Of a stretch of 6,075 bases of DNA, positions 1 to 5,268 are shown in pieces. The first letter of the stretch is position 1, and every line of letters begins with the position of its first letter. The translations under genes and the position numbers were made by a program. Below the pieces are notes generated by a model that saw only the letters and a program-made list of their open reading frames with translations, did no database searches and had not been told where the DNA came from. The stretch is from the NCBI GenBank assembly GCA_903868375.1, contig CAIPVD010000058.1, positions 1-6,075 of the forward strand, given 5' to 3'. The stretch comes from an uncultured delta proteobacterium (GTDB lineage Bacteria; UBA10199; GCA-002796325; 1-14-0-20-49-13).

Positions 1-1165
1 CGGAAATTAGATTAGTTTTATCTCTTGATGATTTATAAACTTTAACTTCTACAAAAATAGGGTTGTTAGTTTCGATTTCTAATATATCAATTTCATGACT
101 TCCAAATCTTGCTCTATACAGAGCAGCAATTCCGTTATCGCATAGATAAAGAGACAAATCACGTGTTAGGTTTTTTTCCCTATCCCTAACATACTCACCA
201 TTATTATTTGAAATCAGAGACCTTAAATAATCTCTATTGTACCACTGACTTCTACCCTTATAATTATTCATTAGTTGCTGATTATATATCTGTGAACCTA
301 TCTCCTGCCTAATTGCTTCGTAAACTCTTTTCAAATCATTTTTTACATTATCCAAAATCTTCTCTAACTGTTGTACGTTTAAATTATTGGGATTATATTC
401 AGATTTGTTTGAGATATTTCCATAGGCAGCATATATTACCCAACTATATATTTTTTCTTCAAAAATAAATTTAGTAGCTACTTTAAACTTGTCCTTCGTG
501 GGCAGCTTAGACCAAGCAGAAGCCGGTTCTGGTTTAGGATTTATTTTTTTTACGTGTTGTTGCAAATGATATAAGGCGACTCCAGCAGATGTTCGTTGGT
601 AGTTTAGCCAATTTAGATGATTAAATTTACGACCATTTTCTAAATCTTGGTATTTGTTTGCTATACTCGAATTGATGTTTTTTTTCTTTTTTCCATCTGA
701 GCCTCTATCTTCATAGCACTCTATTTTGTATTTTAATATTCTTATTAGTTTTGCAATATCAGTGTCATCGTCTAAAGGGTCTGAAACCAGTGGATATGAC
801 GATCTTGATTCTAATCGTAGTATATTATCGAAATTAGCAAACGAGTAACGAAATTCTCGGTCATGGATGTTTTCTTTATTTTCTACCCGATTACTATCGT
901 CTAATTTAGGATATTTTTGGCAAATCAACTTCCTTAATTCTATTGCCGCTTGCCGTTCTTTATCTAGTTGTTTTAGGTAAGCCTCATGGTTAGCTTCGAC
1001 TTCTTGAACAAGTTGTTTGGCATATGTGTAAAATCTACTATCACTCCTTAAAAAGGCAAGGAACCGCTCTAATTCCAGGATAAAAATGCTATTATTGCTT
1101 TCAACCACAAACCTGTACTTCCTATCTAATAGAGATACTACATCTTGAAAACCAACTGATCTCAT
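1..1165 (-). CDS. Partial protein with C-terminal PD-(D/E)XK nuclease-like domain, candidate defence gene
   Basis: The minus strand is open from an ATG at 1165 to the window edge, giving 388 residues with no stop; the C-terminus is missing. Residues 50-85 are charged and helical, likely coiled coil. Residues 215-300 are mostly helical and aromatic-rich. From about 325 the sequence changes to an alpha/beta pattern: a helix with E330 and R335/D336, a strand with EIDIL (D360), then FVEVKVYK (E373, K375). D...ExK after a preceding acidic helix is the layout of PD-(D/E)XK nucleases, common in restriction and phage-defence proteins. The nuclease assignment is inference from this motif; I do not recognise the N-terminal family. 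A GAGAG lies 10 bases before the ATG, a weak ribosome site. The frame stays open upstream to 1339, with a GTG at 1315 as an alternative start, but that would run antisense into the flavin reductase gene. Composition is far more AT-rich than the neighbours, pointing to acquisition by transfer. Confidence 0.8.
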   Translation of the reverse strand, partial: MRSVGFQDVVSLLDRKYRFVVESNNSIFILELERFLAFLRSDSRFYTYAKQLVQEVEANHEAYLKQLDKERQAAIELRKLICQKYPKLDDSNRVENKENIHDREFRYSFANFDNILRLESRSSYPLVSDPLDDDTDIAKLIRILKYKIECYEDRGSDGKKKKNINSSIANKYQDLENGRKFNHLNWLNYQRTSAGVALYHLQQHVKKINPKPEPASAWSKLPTKDKFKVATKFIFEEKIYSWVIYAAYGNISNKSEYNPNNLNVQQLEKILDNVKNDLKRVYEAIRQEIGSQIYNQQLMNNYKGRSQWYNRDYLRSLISNNNGEYVRDREKNLTRDLSLYLCDNGIAALYRARFGSHEIDILEIETNNPIFVEVKVYKSSRDKTNLIS

Positions 1166-1258
1166 AAGAATTATACTCTCATATTTGACAAAGATTGCAA
1201 TCCGCGCACTTCTTTGAACAGCCTCATATCTTTTTATGGCAATCTTTACAAGCCAAAC

Positions 1259-1287
1259 TTGTCTTTTACCATAAACTGATATATAAA
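1259..1287 (+). promoter_or_regulatory. Likely sigma-70-type promoter of the flavin reductase gene
   Basis: TTGTCT at 1259-1264 and TATAAA at 1282-1287 are separated by exactly 17 bases. The predicted transcription start (around 1294) lies only about 10 bases before the ATG at 1304, so the leader would be very short. Assigned by consensus match only. Confidence 0.45.
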
Positions 1288-1303
1288 ATGGCTTGGTGGA
1301 ACC

Positions 1304-1840
1304 ATGACCAAACACAACTTTCCCCTCTCCGAAGTTTATTCACTCTTAGAACCCGGCCCTGTGATAATGATATCCACCTCTCACAAAGGCAAAACGAATG
1401 TCATGCCTATGTCGTGGCAGACGATGATCGATTTTGAACCGCCGCTCGTTGGGCTTATCATATCGAACATGAACCACACCTTCGGCATGCTTAAGGCTAC
1501 GAAGGAATGCGTGATAAATATTCCAACCGCGAACATTGCCAAAAAGGTGGTTGCATGCGGCAACGTTTCCGGCAGGAAAGTGGACAAGTTCAAAAAGTTC
1601 GGCCTAACGAAAGCGCCAGCCTCAAAAGTTAAGGTGCCGCTTGTGGATGAATGTTATGCAAATTTAGAATGCAAGGTCGTCGACTCGAAACTTGCAACGA
1701 AATATAATTTGTTCGTAGTGAAAGTGGTTAAGGCGTGGATCGATCCGAAGGTAAAGAACCCTAAAATATTTCATCACAACGGGCACGGTAAATTCACCGT
1801 GGGCGGCAAGTCGATGAAGATCCATTTTAGGCTTAAATAA
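1304..1840 (+). CDS. Flavin reductase-like / flavoredoxin family protein (FMN-binding split barrel)
   Basis: This 178-residue protein matches the flavin reductase-like family: small, cytoplasmic, usually dimeric split-barrel proteins that bind FMN and either reduce free flavin with NAD(P)H or pass electrons (flavoredoxins). The diagnostic stretch is at residues 32-54, where NVMPMSWQTMIDFEPPLVG leads into a beta strand. This corresponds to the family pattern of N-x-M-x-x-S-W followed by a PP-L-V strand, which frames the flavin site. The later CVINIP (69-74) and the conserved Asn/Glu segment at 120-124 also fit. Length is normal for the family. The start is the ATG at 1304 with GGTGGA only 3 bases upstream, a closer spacing than ideal; an ATG at 1288 is in another frame. 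The gene stands alone and converges on the transporter downstream. The electron partner and true substrate cannot be read from the sequence. Confidence 0.88.
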   Translation: MTKHNFPLSEVYSLLEPGPVIMISTSHKGKTNVMPMSWQTMIDFEPPLVGLIISNMNHTFGMLKATKECVINIPTANIAKKVVACGNVSGRKVDKFKKFGLTKAPASKVKVPLVDECYANLECKVVDSKLATKYNLFVVKVVKAWIDPKVKNPKIFHHNGHGKFTVGGKSMKIHFRLK

Positions 1841-1876
1841 AAAAAGGGGGAACAAGCGGTAAGCCCGTTCCCCCTT
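1838..1876 (-). terminator. Strong intrinsic terminator between convergent genes
   Basis: AAGGGGGAAC (1844-1853) and GTTCCCCCTT (1867-1876) form a perfect 10-bp stem around a 13-base loop. Read on the minus strand the stem is followed by a run of seven T (1839-1845), so it is a classic terminator for the transporter gene ending at 1899. In the plus direction the stem starts four bases after the flavin reductase stop. It may also stop that transcript, though only two T follow there. Confidence 0.9.
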
Positions 1877-1898
1877 CATAACGATCATATCTAAAAAA

Positions 1899-2444
1899 TT
1901 ACGCTGTTTTCTTATAAGCCTCTGCAAGTACCTGCGACAGGCCAACGTAGATGGCGCTGAATCCGCAGAACAAGCCTTCCCAGCCGGCTATCTTCTTAAC
2001 AAACGCGTTGCCTGTATAATCGCCATAAGCAAGCAACCAGAACAGCACGACAAGAGTGAAGAAAACTACCTGCAACCCTCGGCTGTGCTTTAGCGTTGCG
2101 ATGAACATTACGAAAGTGAACAGGCCCCACATGAAAAGATATGCCGCCATAGAAGCGCTGCTAGGCTCTGCCGTTACTGCGCCACCGGTCCTGTACAGGA
2201 GAATTATCACAAGGGTCAACCAGAACGAGCCGTAAGATATGAATGCCGTCGTGCCGAACGTGTTACCTTTTTTGAACTCCATAATGCCTGCGATGATCTG
2301 GGCAAGCCCGCCGTAGCAGATGCCCATTGCGAGTATCATCATCGAAAGCTCGATGAGCCCTGCGTTGTGCAGGTTCAGCAATACCGTGGTCATGCCGAAA
2401 CCTAGTAGTCCTAGTGGTGCCGGGTTAGCAAGTTTCTCTTCCAT
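1899..2444 (-). CDS. satP: Acetate uptake transporter, SatP/YaaH (GPR1/FUN34) family
   Basis: This 181-residue, very hydrophobic protein belongs to the acetate uptake transporter family: inner-membrane channels or proton symporters for acetate and succinate. The family signature N-P-A-P-L-G-L is at residues 7-13, just before the first membrane helix. Six helices can be placed at roughly 12-29, 36-56, 66-85, 98-117, 122-141 and 150-173, the usual number, and the length matches E. coli SatP (188). Other conserved-looking blocks are GGLAQIIAGIMEFKKGNTFG (45-64) and FGTTAFISYGSFW (63-75). The start is secure: AAGGAGGAG at 2448-2456 lies three bases before the ATG at 2444. The gene is monocistronic, with a long leader upstream and a strong terminator downstream. 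Whether acetate is taken up or exported here is not visible. Confidence 0.93.
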   Translation of the reverse strand: MEEKLANPAPLGLLGFGMTTVLLNLHNAGLIELSMMILAMGICYGGLAQIIAGIMEFKKGNTFGTTAFISYGSFWLTLVIILLYRTGGAVTAEPSSASMAAYLFMWGLFTFVMFIATLKHSRGLQVVFFTLVVLFWLLAYGDYTGNAFVKKIAGWEGLFCGFSAIYVGLSQVLAEAYKKTA

Positions 2445-2547
2445 TCGCTCCTCCTTTTAAGGTTTGTTTACAAGATGGGAGCATTTTATATTTGAATCGA
2501 CGCCGCTTTTCAATAAAATTGTGCAGATAACCCCTAAAGAACCCCCT

Positions 2548-2584
2548 AAAAAACTTAGCAACTTTTTTTGCGAAACGCCGAATA
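2548..2584 (+). promoter_or_regulatory. Two-part promoter-like element, copy 1
   Basis: A 20-base block at 2548-2567 (A-tract, CTTAGCAAC, T-tract) is followed after 9 bases by GCCGAATA at 2577-2584. The second copy, at 3588-3624, matches the first block at 19 of 20 positions and shares GCCGA, with identical spacing but only 2 of 9 matches in the spacer. GCAACTTT-N11-GCCGAATA resembles the sigma-28 layout (TAAAGTTT-N11-GCCGATAA), with a weak match upstream and a better one downstream. The plus-strand ATG at 2604 follows 20 bases later. The element could instead, or also, act on satP on the other strand. Confidence 0.5.
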
Positions 2585-2610
2585 TGTCGGTATAGGTGAA
2601 ATAATGTCCG
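2581..2610 (-). promoter_or_regulatory. Possible satP promoter
   Basis: On the minus strand CGGACA (2605-2610) and CATATT (2581-2586) lie 18 bases apart. This would give a leader of about 130 bases before satP. The match to consensus is modest. The same CATATT is used by the better promoter candidate in front of the DJ-1 gene. It overlaps the start of the plus-strand small frame. Confidence 0.28.
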
Positions 2611-2741
2611 ATAGACCAACAAATGCCATATCGCCAGCCTGGCCAAACGGCCCGATGGGCGACCTGCAACGCATGGAAAATTCGTTATGCAGGCATACAT
2701 CGGCAAATATCGTTAAGAAATTTCTAAGCCCCGGGAAATGA
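2604..2741 (+). CDS. Small protein of unknown function (45 residues)
   Basis: An ATG at 2604 opens a 45-codon frame ending in TGA at 2739-2741, 13 bases before the convergent DJ-1 gene's stop. AGGTGA at 2594-2599 matches the 3' part of the ribosomal Shine-Dalgarno complement at good spacing (seven bases from AGG to the ATG). The promoter-like element at 2548-2584 lies just upstream. The peptide starts MSDRPTNAISPAWPNG, is soluble, carries one Cys, and ends in a basic helix-like stretch NIVKKFLSPGK. No family is recognised. It has a faint resemblance in the RP-N-I region to residues 14-20 of the cysteine-rich protein at 3634, which has the same upstream element. It may be a genuine small gene or the remnant of a relative of that gene. 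A GC-rich imperfect hairpin (2631-2662) lies inside it. Confidence 0.4.
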   Translation: MSDRPTNAISPAWPNGPMGDLQRMENSLCRHTSANIVKKFLSPGK

Positions 2742-2754
2742 CAGATCAATGCGG

Positions 2755-3564
2755 CTACTTTGAAGCCTTCCAACGCTTTAGCGCATCAAGAAAAAGTTCG
2801 GTAAATTTTGCATCTGATTTTGGATTCTGCCCTGTGATTAACTCTCTATCGGCAACTGCGTTCGGAGCCCAAGGCGTATCGGTGTTCACGATTATAGCTC
2901 CAAGCGAAGCAAGCTTATCTTCCGGATAGAATTGAACGTGCCCGCCAAGCAGGCCGCCATCTTCCGCCAGTTTCTCTTCCTTCGTGGAAAACACCGACAT
3001 CTTATAGCCCCTGTAAGGCCACAAAGGGCCGCCACCTGCCGACAGCAGCGCAACGGGACCGTGGCATATAGAAGCGGTCGGCTTTTTTTCTTTGTGAAAC
3101 TCGCGTAATATCGTGCCTAAATATTTATCCTGATACAGGTCTTCCATTGGGGCGTGGCCACCGGGAATAAATATGGCGGCATATTTATTCACATCGGCGG
3201 GCGACATCTTGGACAGGTCTAAAGGATGGTTAAAGCTTGCGTTAGATTTCAGCAGCGCCTTGGCTTCATTATATTCAGCCTCCGAAGAAAACCACGTCGC
3301 GCTGTCACTTGACTTATCGGCATTCGCAACTTTTCCGCCAGGCGATGCAAAGACCGGCTTATATCCCGCCTTTATCAGCGCCATAAGCGGCGTCGCAAGT
3401 TCGTTCAGAAAGAAGCCCGTTTCATGTGGAACGCCCTCTTTCAGCGTAATGTGATCCGCCGCTGAAAGCACGACCAGCACTTTATTGCTGGTCCTATTGC
3501 ATCCAACCAGCGCTACCATGCAGAGGCAAAACAACAGGCACGTCACGATCATTTTATTCTTCAT
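2755..3564 (-). CDS. DJ-1/PfpI (Hsp31-like) family lipoprotein
   Basis: The 269-residue product has a lipoprotein signal: basic MKNK, a hydrophobic stretch to residue 20, and the lipobox L-V-G-C with the lipid-bearing Cys at 22. The mature part is a type 1 glutamine amidotransferase-like DJ-1/PfpI domain. Residues 28-34 are the first strand (KVLVVLS), E48 in HETGFF is the likely conserved acidic partner, FIPGGHAPMEDL spans 132-143, and SICHGP (165-170) is the nucleophile elbow with C167-H168. DRELITGQNP (239-248) is typical of the Hsp31/YDR533C branch, whose members act as glyoxalase III (methylglyoxal to lactate) or as chaperone/protease-like proteins. Activity here is inferred. Most relatives are cytoplasmic, so membrane anchoring facing the periplasm is unusual. 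The start is well supported by AAAGGAG six bases before the ATG. No clear terminator follows. Confidence 0.9.
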   Translation of the reverse strand: MKNKMIVTCLLFCLCMVALVGCNRTSNKVLVVLSAADHITLKEGVPHETGFFLNELATPLMALIKAGYKPVFASPGGKVANADKSSDSATWFSSEAEYNEAKALLKSNASFNHPLDLSKMSPADVNKYAAIFIPGGHAPMEDLYQDKYLGTILREFHKEKKPTASICHGPVALLSAGGGPLWPYRGYKMSVFSTKEEKLAEDGGLLGGHVQFYPEDKLASLGAIIVNTDTPWAPNAVADRELITGQNPKSDAKFTELFLDALKRWKASK

Positions 3565-3587
3565 ATAAGGCTCCTTTACTATTTTTA

Positions 3588-3624
3588 AAAAAAGTTAGCA
3601 ACTTTTTCCATAATATGCCGATAT
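3588..3624 (+). promoter_or_regulatory. Two-part promoter-like element, copy 2
   Basis: This is the second copy of the element at 2548-2584. The first block at 3588-3607 contains a perfect 8-bp inverted repeat, AAAAAGTT-AGC-AACTTTTT (3589-3607). GCCGATAT follows at 3617-3624, seven of eight matches to the sigma-28 -10 consensus. The ATG of the cysteine-rich protein lies 9 bases further on. The inverted repeat is broken by one base in copy 1, so the symmetry itself may not be what is conserved. The block also sits in the probable 5' leader of the DJ-1 gene on the minus strand. Confidence 0.5.
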
Positions 3625-3640
3625 AACCAACATATGACAA
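3612..3640 (-). promoter_or_regulatory. Probable promoter of the DJ-1 lipoprotein gene
   Basis: On the minus strand TTGTCA (3635-3640) and CATATT (3612-3617) are 17 bases apart, predicting transcription from about 3605 and a leader of about 40 bases that contains the ribosome site. It overlaps the plus-strand element and the start codon of the divergent gene, so the two directions are likely to interfere or be co-controlled. Confidence 0.42.
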
Positions 3641-4293
3641 TAACCTTTTCAAGGACATGCGATAGCTTAGATGAAAGGCCAAACAGCATTACGGGAAGGC
3701 CCGACACTTCCTGCAGCGACGAGGTCGAAGTTATTAAGGAAATGTTCAAAAGAACATTGCCAGATTCCACTTGCAAAACAAGCACCGAGGATGAAAAAGT
3801 TTGCCACGCATCCGAACACCGCGTGGGCCCAAGATCGGTATGCGATAGCACCCGCACTCTAACAATTACGAAGTGCAGTGGAGAGCAGACATTTGCACCA
3901 AAGGAAGACGACGTTAGGGTCGAGTTCATGCCACGCTGCTTTCAGGAGGATTCCAAGTCGTTAGGCGATGAAACTTGCCGCGGCGATATCGCGGGTTTCT
4001 TTTCGGAGAGAGTCAGCAAATGGAAAGATGCTATCTGCACCATCCGCATCGAAAAGCAAAATGATGACGACAACAGCGGAAAATGGAATATTATGTGCAC
4101 CGAAAACCCCATTGCTGCAGCGGAGAGGCTTTTCGGAGTAAAGGAACGAGTTGATAATGAACAAGACACGAATGAGAGCAGCGCTACCAAAGAGCTAAAT
4201 GATTTTTTACAGTTCTACCGCCTTGATCGAAACGAAAAAGGCGGATACAAGCTCATACCACCTTCTCCATCGAACCAAGACTCTCCAAAATAA
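3634..4293 (+). CDS. Cysteine-rich acidic protein of unknown function
   Basis: The open frame gives 219 residues and matches no family I recognise. It has ten cysteines (residues 9, 27, 47, 57, 70, 81, 102, 115, 135, 155) spaced 10-21 apart, and none in the last 64 residues. It is rich in Asp, Glu, Ser and Thr, with no signal peptide, membrane helix or CxxC pair. The N-terminal 110 residues look low in regular structure. Residues 116-175 (GDIAGFFSERVSKWKDAI, then an Ile/Trp-rich stretch and NPIAAAERLFGV) look folded. The tail is Pro/Ser-rich. The even number of Cys could mean disulfides or metal binding; both are guesses. The start at 3634 has no Shine-Dalgarno site and lies 9 bases after the promoter-like element, so translation could be leaderless or nearly so. 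The next in-frame ATG (3742) is possible but has a poorly spaced ribosome site. It is divergent from the DJ-1 gene. Confidence 0.62.
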   Translation: MTITFSRTCDSLDERPNSITGRPDTSCSDEVEVIKEMFKRTLPDSTCKTSTEDEKVCHASEHRVGPRSVCDSTRTLTITKCSGEQTFAPKEDDVRVEFMPRCFQEDSKSLGDETCRGDIAGFFSERVSKWKDAICTIRIEKQNDDDNSGKWNIMCTENPIAAAERLFGVKERVDNEQDTNESSATKELNDFLQFYRLDRNEKGGYKLIPPSPSNQDSPK

Positions 4294-4333
4294 CAGCATT
4301 CAGTTAAAGCATTTTATCTCCGGCTTTTAATGC

Positions 4334-4361
4334 TGGACAAAACCGCCTAGCTAGCTATATC
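4334..4361 (+). promoter_or_regulatory. Probable promoter of tRNA-Ser
   Basis: TGGACA (4334-4339) and TATATC (4356-4361) are 16 bases apart, predicting a start about 10 bases before the mature tRNA 5' end. The rest of the gap 4294-4378 holds a 7-bp inverted repeat (CAGCATT 4294-4300 with AATGCTG 4329-4335) that overlaps the -35 box and could weakly terminate the upstream gene. Confidence 0.4.
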
Positions 4362-4378
4362 TATGTCAAAATTTTATT

Positions 4379-4463
4379 GGAGAGGTGACCGAGTGGTTGA
4401 AGGTACCGGTCTTGAAAACCGGCGTGCAGAAATGTACCGTGAGTTCGAATCTCACCCTCTCCG
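4379..4463 (+). tRNA. tRNA-Ser (anticodon UGA)
   Basis: The 85-base gene folds as a class II tRNA. The acceptor stem is GGAGAGG (4379-4385) with CCTCTCC (4456-4462). The anticodon stem is CCGGT/ACCGG around loop CTTGAAA (4411-4417), giving anticodon UGA at 4413-4415. A long variable arm of about 16 bases, typical of serine tRNAs, precedes a T stem GTGAG/CTCAC with TTCGAAT loop (4439-4455). The discriminator base is G (4463), as expected for tRNA-Ser. The 3' CCA is not encoded and must be added. It reads UCA and, by wobble, other UCN codons. No duplicated 3' end is seen in the window, so there is no sign that it served as an integration site here. Confidence 0.97.
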
Positions 4464-4472
4464 CAAAGCATT

Positions 4473-5180
4473 TTAAATCCTTCCACCCATTAACGAATAG
4501 AAAGGCTTGGGTATCGGGGCTTCCAGCTCAAGCGTCTTGGAAATGATAGGGTGGTGGAATGTTATCTTCCATGCATGAAGTGCCATGCGGCCCGCCGATC
4601 CATCTACGGATCCGTATTTTCTATCGCCGATTATCGGATGGCCGATGTCAGCCAGATGGACTCGTATCTGATTTTTTCTGCCGGTGAGCAATTTTACCTC
4701 GAGCAGGCTTAAGCCTCCATGTTCCTTTATTACCTTGTATGCCGTATGTGAAAGCCGGCCATTTGTCTTGTCGAGAGTCGAATAGACCGTGTATGCGCTG
4801 TTTTCCGCGAGATAAGAAGAAATAGTATCCTCTTTTTTGGCAGGCGTACCATGAATAACGGCCAAATAGATCTTATTAACCCTCGCCCATTTTTCTTCAA
4901 GCAACCTCTTTGCCAGCTCGGTCTTAGCAAACATCAGTATGCCGGAAGTCTCCCTATCCAGACGGTGGACAATGTATAAACGTTTGCTCGAACGCAATTG
5001 GCCCTTGCGAATGTAGTTTGTAAGAATGTGATAAGCGGTTCCCGTATTATCTCTGTCGGTACCTACCGAGAGCAGTCCTTCGCGCTTATCAACGATGATC
5101 AGAGCATCATCTTCGTAAATGATCGTAACGCCGCGTGGTTTGTGTCTTTGTTTCACTTGAGAGCTGCACCCTATGCCCAT
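4473..5180 (-). CDS. RluA-family RNA pseudouridine synthase
   Basis: This 235-residue protein converts uridine to pseudouridine in rRNA or tRNA. The family's catalytic motif HRLDRETSG is at residues 72-80, with D75 the nucleophile. Supporting blocks are IIYEDDALIIVDK (20-32), KIYLAVIHG (103-111), LLTGRKNQIRVHLADIGHPI (164-183) and GDRKYG (185-190), then RMALHAWKITFHHP (198-211). There is no N-terminal S4 RNA-binding domain, as in the short RluA/TruC-like members; position 31-34 reads DKREG where most relatives have DKP-G. The exact target site cannot be told. The start is uncertain: the ATG at 5180 has no clear ribosome site, and the frame is open a further 60 bases upstream but without another ATG, GTG or TTG. 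The gene is divergent from the nitric oxide reductase and ends 9 bases from the convergent tRNA-Ser, with no terminator visible. Confidence 0.92.
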   Translation of the reverse strand: MGIGCSSQVKQRHKPRGVTIIYEDDALIIVDKREGLLSVGTDRDNTGTAYHILTNYIRKGQLRSSKRLYIVHRLDRETSGILMFAKTELAKRLLEEKWARVNKIYLAVIHGTPAKKEDTISSYLAENSAYTVYSTLDKTNGRLSHTAYKVIKEHGGLSLLEVKLLTGRKNQIRVHLADIGHPIIGDRKYGSVDGSAGRMALHAWKITFHHPIISKTLELEAPIPKPFYSLMGGRI

Positions 5181-5215
5181 TTGCGGTTTAGCGCAAGCTC
5201 CGTAATTCCCGCCAA

Positions 5216-5244
5216 TTGACTTAACCGAAGCACTCCTGTATTAA
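5216..5244 (+). promoter_or_regulatory. Probable promoter of the nitric oxide reductase gene
   Basis: TTGACT (5216-5221) and TATTAA (5239-5244) are exactly 17 bases apart, a good sigma-70-type match placing transcription near 5251, about 18 bases before the ATG at 5269. GGGGG at 5259-5263 is the only ribosome-site candidate. I see no clear FNR-like (TTGAT-N4-ATCAA) or NsrR-like site in the short gap, so control by nitric oxide is not evident here. Confidence 0.5.
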
Positions 5245-5268
5245 TCCCTCATCTTAACGGGGGTTCTC

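Noticed and set aside
686..692. A perfect in-frame -1 frameshift heptamer (A-AAA-AAG on the minus strand) inside the nuclease-like gene.
   Set aside because: The -1 frame ends after 19 codons, no strong downstream structure is evident, and the surrounding sequence is generally A-rich, so the heptamer is probably chance.
1195..1437. An 80-codon plus-strand frame starting with TTG ahead of the flavin reductase gene.
   Set aside because: It overlaps the flavin reductase start in another frame, has no ribosome site and no recognisable protein features.
2631..2662. GC-rich imperfect hairpin: TCGCC/GGCGA outer stem and GGCC-AAAC-GGCC inner stem, with a 5x5 internal loop.
   Set aside because: There is no T-run on either side, so it is not a convincing terminator, and it lies within the probable small coding frame.
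2425..2773. Several minus-strand open frames of 70-93 codons between the DJ-1 gene and satP.
   Set aside because: They lack good ribosome sites, are rich in Arg, Phe and Cys from reading other frames, and one overlaps the secure satP start. The plus-strand 45-codon frame is better supported.
3588..3617. Sigma-54 promoter reading of GGAAAAAGTTGC on the minus strand upstream of the DJ-1 gene.
   Set aside because: The GG and GC are 10 bases apart (first G to first G), not the required 12, and the other copy of the element lacks the GG.
4294..4335. Inverted repeat CAGCATT...AATGCTG as a terminator for the cysteine-rich gene.
   Set aside because: The 28-base loop, the AT-rich 7-bp stem and the absence of a T-run make it weak; it also overlaps the tRNA promoter.
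4379..4463. tRNA-Ser as an integration site for a mobile element.
   Set aside because: No second copy of the tRNA 3' end and no integrase are seen in the window; the genes on both sides look like ordinary chromosomal genes.
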